The notes beneath the pieces are model-generated. The model had not been told where the DNA came from. It saw only the letters and a list, made by a program, of their open reading frames with translations, and searched no databases. A program made the position numbers and the translations under genes. This document shows, one piece after another, positions 1 through 12,827 of a stretch of DNA of 64,000 nucleotides (its first letter is position 1; every line of letters starts with the position of its first letter). Origin of the DNA: Aspidiotus rigidus (Eukaryota > Arthropoda > Insecta > Hemiptera > Diaspididae); the NCBI GenBank assembly GCA_035079385.1, contig JAVHKY010000003.1, positions 19,069,001 to 19,133,000 on the forward strand, given 5' to 3'.

Positions 1-358
1 GTATCTCACTCCTCTCCCGTAATTATGTCCTCGATAGCGACTCAGGGGTTGAAGCACCAACAAAATTGACTTGTGCACTAACGTGCACTAACGAAGCACT
101 AACGAATGAGCCATATCTGGACCTGAAGTATCACCAAGGGGGGCTGTCGGCACCCCCTTCTAGAATATGTCCTCCATAGTTTCTTAGGGGTTGAAGCACT
201 AACAAAATGAACTTGTGCACTAACGTGCACTAACGAATGGGCCATATCTGGACCTGAAGAATCACCAAGTTAGGGGCTGTCGTTTCACCCACCCTTCTTC
301 ATTATGTCCTCAATAGCGACTCAGGGATTGAAGCACTAACAAAATTGACTTGTGCACA
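1..358. repeat. Tandem repeat at window edge, period about 140 bp
   Basis: Three successive blocks begin with a TGTCCTC.ATAG motif near 26, 167 and 306. Each continues with a GGGRTTGAAGCAC segment, an ACTTGTGCAC segment and, in the first two, a CCATATCTGGACCTGAAG segment. Copies differ by substitutions and by a short internal duplication of the GCACTAACG motif. The array probably continues to the left of the window. No coding potential is convincing here. Confidence 0.75.
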
Positions 359-3300
359 GTTCCTCTCAACGGTTGGGAGAAAGAGACTAACACGAATGTA
401 AAACTCAACAGCACAATTCAACACAAAAGTAGGACAAGAGATTCCATCCACAATGATCTCAGAATTCCATTCATTTTCAAACTTTGCTCTTGCATGTCTG
501 CAGACTCTCTCCCAGCGGTTGGATCAGAAGGAGACCAGTACAAACAAAAATTTAGACGAAAAAAACCAGTACAAACGTATAGCATAAACGATTCAGCCCG
601 ATTCCGTACCAAAAATCGGAATGAGGAGCTGGGCGTATGAACTTCGTTGAATGTACCCCAATAAACGCAGAAGCGGGTTTCCCGCAAAACTAGCAAAACC
701 TGAAAGAGAGAATGCGAACGCTTTCCATGTTTCCAGCTGTCATATTCAAATGACTCTTGATACTTGACGAACATACCCGCTTCGAAGACAAAGATAAGAA
801 AAGCGAGAGAAATGTAAAATCGTCCTATTTACTTCGAATTTACGTGTCATTAAGGAAATTTGAAATGCAGAGTGATTGACCGACCCCGACATCAACCACG
901 CATAGGGGCAATATTCATGTCTTCTGGGTAGTCAACGTGAAAAAACTCTCACGTTCATATCTGACATCCTCAGAGTGCCTTGAACAACTTTCATTCTAAA
1001 TCCTTATGGAGGCAAATCTTGGAAACGTTTCGATCTACAACTCCTGTTAAAGAAAGAGGACTTATCTTTAAGCTTTTCGAGCTTCGAGCTATGTATTGTC
1101 AAGCTCCGAGCTTTAAAGATGAACAGCGCCTCAGACTAGCGAGATGATGGGTTTTTCTTCCACAATTTCGACATGCTATCGACTACTTACGTCCTCTTCT
1201 CCAATTTTGAATTTGCGTCCATACCGTCCGTACATTCGCTCTGAGCACGTGTTTTACTTAATGATATGCTGTGGCGTGACGCGCATTACTTTATGATGTG
1301 TCTCTGTGAAAAGTTTTTTGAACTTTAATTATGTATATAAGAAATACCTGCTTTTCTAATTTCAATACAATTGCTCGATAGATGAACTCGATTCACAGCC
1401 TATACGGGTAGTCATCTGAAGAACGAATGAAGTAGTGAAGAGAGAAAGAGAAAAAACAGTGTTAAACGCATTCATTTCCATAAAGTTGGTCACGAATGCC
1501 GATATTTTATACAATTTAAGAATATTTAAAAAGTTTCAGTGAGAGAACCGGTTCGTCTACAAATTTACGCTCTATACTCGAAATCACAAAAGAATGATAA
1601 TACAATGTACCGGTACTCGGCAATATTAATGGTACTGCAATCAACACGTGCTGAAATTTACACACGATTTATACTGTAATGAAAATTAAATTAGAATACC
1701 CTTACTCGCATAATATACGAAGGAATTCGAGAGAGAAAATAAGAAACGAAATCTGTGCATTACGTTGCATCTGTATACATACGATTATAGGAGGAAAAAA
1801 ATTATTAGATATTACGGTCAACGATTCCTCCGGGCATCACGAAGCGGCGTTGAAGTTGGGTACGTTTCTGCGATAACAAATGCAGAATAATTATAATATG
1901 TGTACCTATGCCTCTTGGAGTAAACGTTTGTGCAAGCTGTATCGGAGTTTAATAAATGAAGAGCGATGAATACTGAGTGTTTTACTCGCCTTCACAAACT
2001 TGTATAAAGAAAAAACAGCAAATTCATAATGTGGACACCGTTGCACAAAACTCCCATACAAATCTGTGTAAGAAGCTGCGAGTCTTGAGAAAAGGGAGGA
2101 AAATGTCATTTCATCTACAGGTACAACAATAAATTGAAGAAAGAAAGTAGGTAGTAGTGTTAAGCATGAATGGTTCGGCGATGACGATGTACATATTGAT
2201 GATTGAAGAAAGAAATTGTCTGAGATACTCGCAAAAGTACGACATTGTATTTTGGTATTATACCCAGGTACTCAAAACTACAGATGGGCACTAATGAAAA
2301 AATTATCAACATGACGTTACGACCTTCAGACGTCCTATAAATGTCGAATTTAATTTTACTTTTCGTAAATTTTACTCTATTAAACATTTATTATTCTTTC
2401 GACGTATCGGCTGTCCGAAACGTAAGAATTTGAGGAAACAGTGAGAACCTCTTTGATAAGCTGTGAGAACTGATTATTAATATTTTTCCACGAATCGACG
2501 TCGATGATAGTAAAGTGTAGGTACCTAAGATTGGATTGTTTAATTTTCTTAGCGTGAGAATTCAATGTTATAATACTGACTTGAGTTACGATTCTCACGA
2601 CCATGTATCTTGACGGTAATAATCTTTTCTCATACTATCGTTTTGCTTGGAACGTGTATGAAAACGATTGTATTTATTATGTCATTGCTAATATCGCTAT
2701 TCGTGTGACGTCGTATCCGGTTTCTATAATTGTACAATATTGAGCGACGAGAAAAGTGAATTTTAACATTTAATTTTCAAAAAATTTTTCCATCAAATTG
2801 AGGTCGTCGAACTACTTCTGTTTGGCTCCGAGAAATCGATTACCTTGAAACATCGATATTCAAATTAGATGTGTATTCGTCCGATTTTTCGTTGAAACTG
2901 GTAACAAATGTATTTTTGGAAAGATTTTGCGCACTGTTGCATACGTAGGGTTGTGCAAAATTGCTCCCTTGCTATTAAGAATTTTATGAACTTGAAAAAG
3001 TCATCACAGAAATAATTAACAACTTATGTTGCCACACATTTCATAACACTGCCTCCGGCTATGCGCATCATCTTGAACAATCAATTCCAACAAAAACTCC
3101 ATGGGTAGTGGCATCAGCTGTAACATTTACTGACTAATTACAAACTTCCCCACATAGAATCTTTTCCCAACCCTAGTCGTCTCCCAACTATGATGCACGC
3201 TGTGGATAAGCTTCAGTCACCCACGTCACAAATTCCCATTCACCCGACTCCCCCCGCGTGCCCATCATAAAGTACACTACACCAACAATTTTTTTCAACG

Positions 3301-3720
3301 ATCAACTTTTTTTGTGAGTTCTGTAATATCGCTGTAATATCTTCTTCAACAAATCCAAAACCTTTGTCAACAACCGAAATTTCCAAGATTTCACGGTCTT
3401 TGCTCAGTTAAAAGAAATCACGCTTTCTTGCTTATTTTACTCCCCCCCCCCCCCGCCTGTCAAATATACCTTATCAAAAATTTTACAATGAATTTACCTA
3501 TTCTCGTGAGTTCTTTCCAAAGACTCAATATTGAAATAACTGCACCTCTTCTAATCGATCCAAGTTTCTGCATCCTTTGGCTTCCGTCACCCACGATTGA
3601 CTAGAACCATTTGATGACTTGAGTCTATTCTCTCCCACCTTTACCTTCCAACAAAAACTTGAAGCTTGACAATCAATCAACTATTTTTCAACGTCTAACG
3701 ACGACATACTCGACGGTTAA
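359..3720. other. Gene-free stretch, no assignable feature
   Basis: Only short unrelated open frames are present, and none has family motifs, splice structure or a credible start. There is a poly-C run near 3441-3454. I see no RNA gene and no clear mobile element, although decayed Penelope-like 3' sequence may begin near 3720. Confidence 0.5.
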
Positions 3721-3842
3721 AACGTACGGAGTAATTTGAATAAAGCCACAGAAATGAAAATACACCGGAGCGCTTTCGATTAAAAAACCATTGTCAACGG
3801 GGACGTGAAAGCAACTGAACCAACTCCTGCCGTCAACAAGAA

Positions 3843-5341
3843 CTACCGAGGAGGACATGACTGAACTAGCGAGTCATCACAATGTGAATCATACTCGTAA
3901 ACTAATTCAATCAAACCCTCATCAGGTATGTACCTGTTGAGCACATTTAGGTTATCGTTATTGAGATGGCGAATAATTTCGATGTTTTCTAGCGCGGTAC
4001 GTTTGAAAGCCGAGGACTCTCTATGGAGGAGGGACTCGGATCCCTCTATGAAACCATGGCCAGTGGTAATAAGATGGTCCGCAAATGCCGAATCACCCAA
4101 TTTCTTCTTTTCCCACGCCTTCCTATGCTCATCTATTCTAATTTTGAGCTGACATCTAGTCTCGCCTATTAGATTCCATTACAATCATTACACTCAATTT
4201 TGTAAACCCCGCTTCTTTCAACCACTGGAATGGGGTCCTTTAACTTAACGAACAAACTTTTTACAGTGTTCAGATTGTAGAACACTGGCCAAAACCCAAA
4301 TGGGCGGAGGACACGACCTAATTGGGAAGAGAATTTCGCCAAAAACGGAAGCCTAATCCAACGTTTCCTACTATCTGACGCTGAATTACGGGGGAGGGAG
4401 GTAGTGGAATCAAGGCATTTCCGAGTCAATTTCCTATGGACCATCAAGTCAATATCTAAGCTGATCTCGTTCACTCTGGCCAAGTGCTTTATAGTCAAAA
4501 GCTCCTGTTGAAAAGCGAGCTGACCTAATGGAATACTCGTCAACCGGTGGATATAGCTATTAAAACCGGCATATTTGTGAGCAACCGGGCAGAAAGATCT
4601 GCCGTGGACAGTAATATCGGTCGAGGTATCTTTTCTATAAATGGCGAATTCGTGGGCACCTTCTCTATTAGAGATAGTAAGGTCCAAAAAATTTATAGAT
4701 GAACCGCCTACTTCTAACGTAAATTTGATGGATGGATATAAACTGTTAAGATACCTGAGAAACTCCAAAAGGAGATCCCGTTGACCGGTCCACAAACACA
4801 ACACATCGTCGACGTACCTGTGCCAATAATATATATGACCCAAAAACCCCCGACCAGAGGAAAAGAGATCAAGCTCAAATTTAGACATGAAAACCTCCGA
4901 AATGAGGGAACCCAGAGGAGAGCCAATAGGGATACCTACCTCCTCAGGAAATTCGAAAAATTTGCCTTCAAATTTGCAAAAATTGGGAGACCAACAAATA
5001 TTGAGTAAGTTAAAAAATTCTGCCAACTCTTCGTGACAGATATTAGATTGGATCAAAAGGTCTCCCATATGTTGCATGGCAGTAGATCTAGGGATACTCG
5101 GAAATAAGCCGACGACGTCAAAGGAGCATAGGGTTGTATCAGGCGGAAGAATGGCATCCTTAAGCTTATTAGCCAAAGAGACCGAATTCTTCACAGAGTA
5201 GGATGACTCAAATTCCACTCTAGATTTGAACCAACGGTCCAAAAATTTCGCCAAGAAGTACGTGGGGGAAGACACAAAAGAAACGACCGGCCGCATCGGG
5301 GTGTCCCTCTTATGAACCTTAGGTAGCCCATACAATAGGGG
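3843..5341 (-). mobile_element. 5'-truncated Penelope-like retrotransposon (reverse transcriptase plus GIY-YIG endonuclease)
   Basis: The minus-strand frame 5335-4169 opens with the YGLPKVHK motif typical of Penelope-like elements. It carries motif A (SFDVVGLFPSIP), motif B (GIPIGSPLGSLISEVF) and the catalytic YVDD (HRYVDDVLCLW). It runs into the start of a GIY-YIG domain (SGVYKIECNDCNG). A stop is then met, but the next frame continues IGETRCQLKIRIDEHRKAW and joins the frame 4100-3843 (ADHLITTGHG). The Y of the YIG motif is lost by what looks like a one-base deletion near 4165. In-frame sequence upstream of 5341 is closed by a TAG, so the 5' part of the ORF is missing. The element is dead. 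Confidence 0.88.
4169..5335 (-). pseudogene. Penelope-like reverse transcriptase ORF, 5'-truncated and frameshifted at its end
   Basis: The frame encodes about 388 residues of reverse transcriptase. Catalytic aspartates are visible in SFDVVGLF and YVDD, so the core is intact, but the N-terminal domain is absent and the linked endonuclease is out of frame. The first residue shown corresponds to TTG inside the conserved L-Y-G-L-P-K-V motif, so it is not a true start. A second fragment of the same family lies at 12,921-13,151. Confidence 0.85.
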
Positions 5342-5439
5342 CGATGTACCCTATGTCCGTTTCCAGTCTAATACCAATCTACATTTCAAAGTCAAAAACT
5401 GGTCGAGTTTAATCGTAACATAAAAACCCGCTTCTCCTT

Positions 5440-5600
5440 TATATAATAGATGATAGAAGAGGAACTTAGACTAATTTCAACCTCTAAGCTATATATGATA
5501 GGAGGGGGACTTGGAGACTCTCAAGCTTTATACTCGTACGATGGGAGTGGGACTAGGAAAAATGTTGACTCTCGAGCTATATAATTATGATAGGATTTTC
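5440..5600 (+). repeat. Degenerate 45-bp minisatellite units
   Basis: Three to four diverged copies of the unit that contains GAGCTATATATGATAGGAGG, a GGACTTGGA segment and a C-A-A-C-C-T-C or C-G-A-C-T-C-T-C segment. They belong to the family of large arrays at 21-24 kb. The MITE at 5602 follows directly. Confidence 0.7.
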
Positions 5601-5601
5601 T

Positions 5602-6057
5602 ATATCGTCGTTGGATCGGAAAAAACCTCCTGTGTGGCAAAAATAAAATTTTACAGGAGAAGCAAAAAACTGATTATTCTGTGAAAAGAAGGCCGAAATA
5701 CTTTGGAAACGTCTCATTAAATGTGGAAAAGCTTCTTTGATACAGTAATGACAAAAAATTTTCAAAATTTTCTAAAATACGGCGGTATTGGGTGATAAAT
5801 GCACATAGGAAGAATTCCTCGCCTTAAATATTGCACATAAGAGGTTTGCTCTGCACATAGGAGGTATTCGAGACCACATTTTCTGGATGGTGCACATATG
5901 AGGTATTCAAAACCGCTCCTACCGGCGTAATTTTGAACTTAGGACATAGGGGATTTTTCCAGTCGATGCGCCTTGAAATTCCGTGTCCAACCATATAAAA
6001 AAGTGCATTTCTCAAAAAATGGCACATAGGAGGTTTTTTCCGATCCAACGACGATAT
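5602..6057. mobile_element. MITE-like element with about 37-bp terminal inverted repeats and internal GCACATAGGAGG repeats
   Basis: The left end begins ATATCGTCGTTGGATCGG and continues AAAAAACCTCCT. The same sequence occurs inverted at the right end, about 6020-6057. Inside are at least five variants of a CACATAGGAGGTATTC motif (near 5800, 5832, 5855, 5890, 5941 and in the right arm). No transposase is present. It sits next to diverged 45-bp minisatellite units. No target-site duplication is obvious. Confidence 0.7.
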
Positions 6058-6274
6058 GTTCTACTTTTTGAAAGACCTCCCGCAGTGAAATACGGGTCTT
6101 GAGGGTTTCCCGCTCGCCGTTACAATTCTTGCAACAGCATACAAATTTTTGACATGTTCCATGTCTTTTCTCTCGCCGGACCCCGATTTTGAAACTCGCG
6201 AGTACACCCCCCCCCCCCTCAAGAGAAATCTCTACCCCGTGGGTGATTCAGAAATTCGCGAGTACACCCCGCGT

Positions 6275-6475
6275 AATGATAATAAATAATTATATTAATT
6301 AATTAAATTAATTAATTAATTAATTAAATAATTAAATAATTAAATAATTAAATAATTAAATAATTAAATAATTAAATAATTAAATAATTACATAACTAAA
6401 TAACTAAATAATTAAATAATTAAATAAATAAATAATTAAATAAATAAATAATTGAATAATTAATATAATTAATAA
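6275..6475. repeat. AT-only microsatellite (TTAA/AAATAATT)
   Basis: Long run of AATT and AAATAATT units, first TTAATTAATTAA and then repeated AAATAATT. It contains essentially no G or C. Confidence 0.9.
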
Positions 6476-6479
6476 TGAG

Positions 6480-6545
6480 AAAATTTTCTAAGTCCCTCTT
6501 CCTATCATATATGGCTGGATAGTCGAAATTTTTCCAAGTCCCCTA
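6480..6545 (-). repeat. Isolated 45-bp minisatellite units, minus orientation
   Basis: About one and a half units on the minus strand: TTTTCTAAGTCCCTCTTCC, then TATCATATATGGCT and a second ATTTTTCCAAGTCCCC. Same family as the arrays at 21-24 kb. Confidence 0.7.
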
Positions 6546-6551
6546 GACTTG

Positions 6552-6744
6552 AAATGTCTCATACCATTCCAATACAACAGCGAGACAGGAGGCGAACTCA
6601 TATTTCTCATAGAAGACTTATACGACGCCAAGATAGGTAAAGGGGTAAATTGTCTCATACCATTCCAATACAACAGCGAGTTCGCGCTACCTCATATTTC
6701 TCATAGAAGACTTATACGACGCCAAGATAGGTAAAGGGGTAAAC
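6552..6744. repeat. Two-copy direct repeat, period about 98 bp
   Basis: The block GTCTCATACCATTCCAATAC through AGATAGGTAAAGGGGTAAA occurs twice in tandem. The copies differ mainly by a short replacement after ACAGCGAG. The open frames found here on both strands are by-products of the duplication. Confidence 0.85.
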
Positions 6745-7224
6745 GAATAATATCTCACGAACACTTGACCTAGTAGAAGCCTAGACTGAAATATTTCAAG
6801 ATGACTGATAAAATATAAAAGACATGGAACATGATTTTCATTTATTTGGTTATGCCAGAAAATTTCTTACTTAAGCGGTTCCAAATACAAATTCACGGCA
6901 CTTGAAGGTATTTCGAGTAGTCTAGATTTCAATTTCTTAAATCTTTACAGTGCTTTCTTTTTTTCCTTTTTTTTTTTGGACACCATTTTTCAGCACGGAG
7001 GAAATATGACAAATAACGGGGGACAATTCCTGGCACAATGAATGAATAGGTCGAACGGAGGAAAAAACATAGCAAGCGTAAATAAAAGAAAGCACGGTTA
7101 AAAAAAAATAGATACACGTTGAAAAAAAATATATGTAGGTGAAAAAAAAGTTACACGGCAAAAAAATATATACCGGTACATAAGTGAAAAAAAATTTTAC
7201 AGCAAAAAAAATGTGAACACATAA

Positions 7225-8010
7225 TTAATCAATCAGAAGCGCATGAGTAGCCTTTTTAGGACGCCCCCTCTTTCTTTTTTGTCCAAGTGGTAGCTCCTTT
7301 GCTTGCTGCGGTGCTTGAACCAACTTCAAGCGTATTTTTAGGCCAAGTACATGTTTGTAGGACTTACACTTCAAAAAAGGAGGGCAGGTGCAAGTACATG
7401 CGGAAAAGTCTTCGGAGTTGATTGTCACAATCCAAACCTCCGAGCTGTACCGTCGAAATTCATCGTACGTCTTCCAATTTAAATCTGCACAAAGCATTTG
7501 ATTCAAGAATGCTGTGGTTGATGGGGTCTTTTTCTTGGAAGACGCAACGAAGTACTGTCGGCAATGTGGGGCAGGGTGCGCTCGTTCCAAAATTTTATGT
7601 TTCGATTGGGCCCATTGGTGAGCAGTAGTCCACTCCTTCAACGATAAAGTATACGACATGGAAAATGACACACAGTTTACTGAAGTCGGATCTCTATCTT
7701 CAGACCATTTCCGGAGGTATTGAGTGATTCCATTCAAAAATTTTAATTCTACCATTCAGAGATTCCAACCAGTTATTTGTTGAAGGCAAACTCACTCCTG
7801 CACCCTCATACCATTTTGAGTTCTTCTCGACCCACTGCTTTTCGAAGTATTCCGCAAAATCGGAGTTTATGTCTTTCCACTTTTTGAGGAAAAGTTCCGA
7901 AGCCTTCATGAATGCATTGTTGTCTTTAGATGGTTGAAGAGTAAGTAAGTCTCCCATGAAGTCCTTATTCCGCCCTCCTTTTGTGATGAAATTGAAAACA
8001 GTCTCGTTTT
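7225..8010 (-). pseudogene. MULE-type (Mutator-like) transposase fragment, frameshifted
   Basis: Two minus-strand frames together give the C-terminal part of a MULE transposase. The upstream one (7957-7700, extendable in frame to about 8010) contains YFEKQWVEKNSKWYEGAG and the PSTNNWLESLN motif. The downstream one (7755-7225) contains KWSEDRDP and a SWIM-type zinc finger with C-x-C spacing followed by a C-K-S-Y-K-H segment, then a basic RKRGRPKK tail. A frameshift separates them at about 7715-7740. The catalytic DDE core is not present. The remnant is inactive, and I see no terminal repeats around it. Confidence 0.75.
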
Positions 8011-8536
8011 CATCTTAAGATAATAATATCATTCTCTCCGTTATTCTCGTTACTATTCTTCCTTTCATAAAAATTATGTATCCGTGTACAGTCCTCCGTT
8101 TGAAAACCTATTAAAAATTCCGTTATTTTCTATTTTTCCCCCTTTCAAATTCCTCCGTTGTGACAGTCTATTTTCTCCGTGCTTAATATTACTCTCCTTT
8201 TTTTTTTTGGAATATGATAGGATCATAGAACCATTTTTGAGAGAAATTTTTTATGGAATCCTTAATAGGACGATAATTTTTTATGAATATTGAAGGTCTT
8301 GATCGTTAAGTTCCAGCTCTCTGAGTTAGTTTTTAAATTTTCTACAAATTTTTTAAAATGTGTACATTTCCTTGTAACGGGTGCTCCTTTGGCAACCCTA
8401 CCGCTATTTCTGCACACGCTGTGCAATTATCACAAAACCGATATCAAGATAGGCCTGTGTCAATACATTCATATCAAAGTGATATACCCCAGGTAATACC
8501 AAGGTGACAAGTTTTGTATCTTCCTATACTCACGTA

Positions 8537-8872
8537 TACTGGGTGGCCCATTTTCTACTCACACTTGGTTTAGAAGTGAAATTCAACGTTGATTCCGAGA
8601 ATAATACCTAAATGACCATATGAAGCTTGAAATTGGGGGAATTTTCAGTTTTTTATTTTGACAATCTTGGCAAATTGGTCAATTTTGAGCACATTTTGGT
8701 CCATAACTCGGTTCAGAAAAGTCGCAGCAAGTTAGTTGGAGGGGCATATTGAAAATAAGAGTGAGATACAAATTTTGTATATTTGTAGTTTACACGTTTT
8801 GCGTATTTGCGCTACAACACATTTAGTCCAAATACCCATCTAACTGTCAATATCTTTTTGGACCACCCAATA
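8537..8872. mobile_element. Tc1/mariner-like MITE with TA ends
   Basis: Left end TA followed by CTGGGTGGCCCA; right end inverted TGGACCACCCAA followed by TA. The terminal inverted repeats are about 13 bp with two mismatches. The flanking TA dinucleotides are what Tc1/mariner insertion leaves. No transposase is inside. Classification is inferred from ends only. Confidence 0.6.
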
Positions 8873-11550
8873 TTATGTTAGCATAAACGCGAAGAATGAA
8901 AGCAGAATAATCTTACTGCTCTCGCTGTTCACTCTAAAGAAATGTCTCACACCTTTAACTTTTTTTTTTCCTTTTCGCAGTCGTGTTTGGTACTTGATGA
9001 AGACCGCTAGGTTTCTCAATTTGTGCGGGAGAAGCCTCTATTTCTTTCCGATTGTGTCATCCTTGCACGCATAAAAGAACTCTTTATTATGAAGTAATGC
9101 TTCATTGACTTGAATTGTAGATTTTTTCTAGATACTCTTGTAATTATTGTTCATAGTTTTTCCCTTTAATTTCTTAAAATATTGGAGATATTACTTCACG
9201 TTGAAAGAGAAGAATCATTGCAATTTCTTCTTATTTTTTAATGATTCTTCCGCAGAGGAGACGTACAGATAAGATTTTGTGTATATGCCTTCCCGGCAGT
9301 AAAGAAGTCGGAAAAATGTCAAAATTCTGAAAAATAAATTTTTACTTCATGTACTATTTTTCTAGCATATGTTTTTTAAAAAAAAAAAAAATCCTACTTC
9401 ATGTTCCACATTTATCTAGATTTTGTGTTTCTTGACTTTGATATTTTTGTGTATTACCTGACGTCGTGGGAGATAAATTTAAAAATATTCGAAACATTAT
9501 CGAATAGAACGTGTACCGGTACGGAACTAATGAATGACGTATCAACCTCAATATTGATAAAGTCGATTCAATTTTGTCGTCGACGACGGGATGATGGGGA
9601 GAAGCGGTCGAGTTTGAGCCATTCTGGGTCGGTTTGCAGTCAACATTTGGTTTGATCGGGTACGTGAGCCGGTTTGGCGTCAAATTGACGTCAGTCTGGA
9701 TAGGGTCTGTTTCCCACTGTATTGCATCCAACTATATTCCTATTTCTCTATTAATGTCAGAGCTCAGCTCGAAGTGATCTACAAAGATTCAAGTCGTATA
9801 CGCTTTGATGGTAGCATGATCCACGCATAAGAGTGGACAGTCTCAAGAAAAATTACCTCTGCTTTTCGAATTCCGCGCCGAAAAGACAGTAAATTGCAGT
9901 ATTTTATCTGGGTGTTTGATGTGTCATCTCTCTCACAAAAATATATATAAATATATATACATATCACCATAGAAAAATCTCGACATATTAAGAAAAAAAA
10001 AGTTCGTATTCGATGATTATTCAAATGATAATATGACTCTCGCGACTACCTTCTAATATGCGAATTTATTCATTGAAAAAAATTTTATCACAATTTCGAG
10101 CGGAGCCATTGGATGAATCAGAATTTACTTTTATCACGTTATCAATGGTAGAGCCAGCATTTTGTTCGTCATTCATTATGCTTTCACGAGAAAGCGAAAT
10201 TTTGCTGCTCATAAAAAATGTAATTTTTTTTAAGTCGTTAAATTCCGTGAGACCGGATCCTCTTTGGCGATCGAAAAATTAATATCGATTTTTTCTTTTG
10301 GCAACGATATTTACCCGCGGGTATATAAATTCTTTGTTCTGGATTAGACGTACTCTTTTTTAGATATAGTAAAAATATAGTACCGATAATTATCTATGGT
10401 ATTATTTTACGAGAAAGTTTGCTGTCTGTCGATCAACAAAGATACCTAGTTACGCCACTAACGAATCGTTGCAATCGAGATATGAAGATGAGCCTGAGGA
10501 AGTAATAGTCAAGTAAATGCCTGGAATTCTAATTCTTGGAGCGCGAAAAACGATACCCGAAGCGTTAGAGATTATTTTATTAATATTATTTTAACCTAAA
10601 ATAATGATAAACAATGTCACTATATATACTTTCATGCAGGTACGAGTACACATTTATGAAGTCCATAAAGCCAATTTTTCTATTACAGCTTCCTCTTATC
10701 TGCAGAAATTTTGTTTCTCATCCGCTCAAACGCAAGTCTGTTAAATTTTATATACGTGGTCAGTCTTTAAAAAGGTATAAAATCTCAGATGAACTGGACG
10801 AGCGTCTTTTGTATAACACCGGCATGCTCATTCGGTGTCCGCACGCACATCGTTCAAACTCGTAATCGTCTTCTCTTCCGCGTGCGCATGAAATCGTATC
10901 CGTTTGAAATAAGAATTTCGAATTCTTTCCGCCAGCAAGAAACTGCAGCATCACGAAGAAACTGTGTTCCGGTACGCAAATCGATATAGCTAGATAGAAA
11001 GACAATATTGCATGGAAATGAGAAGATAGATCGGAAAAGTAGTAAACCAGAAAAAGCAGCTGAACGGTCATCAGGTGTTTACCGGTTCCTTCGCTTGACC
11101 TTGGTCCAATGGAGGTTGGCCGGTCATACGCGGACCCAATATCTTCTAGCAGTTTTATATGCGTCTTTTATTGCCTATTTTGTTTCACTAAGCAGGGTAA
11201 CACGGTCCAAGATTATTCAAGAATTATCGTCTTAGTACCTACTCGTGGAGCTGAAAAGCATACAATGTATTGGTCAGCGATTTTAATGTAACGTAAATTG
11301 TACCTACGAGCTTAGGTTAATTGCGAGATTTAAATAGCCCATAATTGTTACCTACACCACGTACTCTCAGACGAAAGACTACTCGCCTTCGAAGAGATCT
11401 TGATAACTAATTTTGGGATCGAGAAATTTCTCTGAAATTATTGTTTGAACTGATCGATTTATTGATTCAAAAAGAGCCAAAGAAAATGTATAACAAGAAA
11501 GCTGCGCGTAAGATTCCTGGTCCGAGACCCCGAGAGATTTTTATCGACTT
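8873..11550. other. Gene-poor stretch
   Basis: The open frames are short, mutually overlapping and lack motifs. Poly-A/T tracts occur near 9371-9385 and 8205. No RNA gene or clear transposon end was seen. Confidence 0.45.
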
Positions 11551-11559
11551 TTGTAGCTA

Positions 11560-11700
11560 GAAAGGTGAGGCATTACACCCGTAGCAAGGTGAATAGGGGG
11601 AGGGGGAAATGAACTTTCTCGAGGTTTTAGAGGTCCCAGATTACAACTAGCATAAAAAAAATTTCGGGTTTCCTTATATATTTATACAAGCAGAAATTCC
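11560..11700 (+). repeat. Interspersed repeat shared with 45,015-45,150
   Basis: The block GTGAGGCATTACACCCG, followed by a GGGGGAGGGGG run, TTTCTCGAGG, TTTTAGAGGTCC and GGTTTCCTTATATAT, recurs at 45,015-45,150 with about 80% similarity by eye. The downstream TACTC.GGATTCT-like sequence of the second copy has a loose counterpart near 12,480-12,600. The family is unknown; it is probably the end of an old transposon. Confidence 0.55.
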
Positions 11701-12827
11701 CGTCCTTCGGACAGAACCCTTATACGTTCCTAACAGAATCCTGTCATTTTTAAAGTTCAACGATCCCTCTTCACCTAACCAACTACTCATTCTCAACTGT
11801 TATCCTATCTATTCTCTGATCCCTGCCCCCTCTCCATCTTTCTAATATTTTCTCTCGTCCTCAATGCTTATCCGGTATGTTCTCTGATTGATACCACACC
11901 TTGAGAAATTTTCTCAATTTGCTGGATCTATAAAAATCAAACATTTCCACACCTACACACATTTCCTTTCACTTAACTTGTGACCCTACTTTCCACATTG
12001 TAACACAGAACTATATTTATCAACCAAATGTTAACTGACTGATCATATTCTCACCTGTTATTAGGCAGTAATCACCCACTTAACATTTTCCTGCCCACCC
12101 GACTGTCCTCTCTTCGATCCACTATTCAGTATGCTAGACAAAAACTCAATAAAATCATCTGTTCTTCTTTCATGATAAACCATACTACTCTTTTCTGTCT
12201 GTCAATGTATTCCCTTTTGAAGTAAATCAAGCCCTCGCCCTCGGCGCTCCACGATCTAGCCCCACTCTCAGCCTCTGCGTTGAAGCTAGTAACTCCTCCT
12301 TCGTCAAATGCCGCTTCCGAACTCTCATTGTCAATTGTCTTGTATCCACAGCTCAATTCACTCAGCTTCCAATCTACGCATCCGCACTCTGCCGTCTGCC
12401 GACATAATTCTTTCATCCTTCCTCTTAAGACTAAATTATTCAATCACCTCAAAGATTGTTTTGTCCGCGGAACTACTCCGAAACTACCCGATGGATATTC
12501 TTGTAACTTGGTCATATTGTAGCACTATATCTAAAGACGTGCACCTGCAATTTTTTTGAGAATCGGAGGAGTAGTTCTCGAGAAATTTTCATTTTTTTGA
12601 AAAATTTCTCACTATTACGAGTAGCTGCTTACAAGTAGTCCTTACGTTACAAGAAGCGGATTTTCCTATCCTTTTACCGATTTTGTTATCAGTACGTGCC
12701 CGACGTGCAAAATATTTGCTGTGACCCCGACACATTAGGGTAATTCAGACACAACGCGCCACATAAGGGCAGATAGCAGGATACATTCAAGTCACTATAT
12801 GACGACCATATCAACCGCACCCATTTT

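Noticed and set aside
418..774. 118-codon minus-strand frame
   Set aside because: No family motif, overlaps another open frame on the plus strand, and no splice or promoter context.
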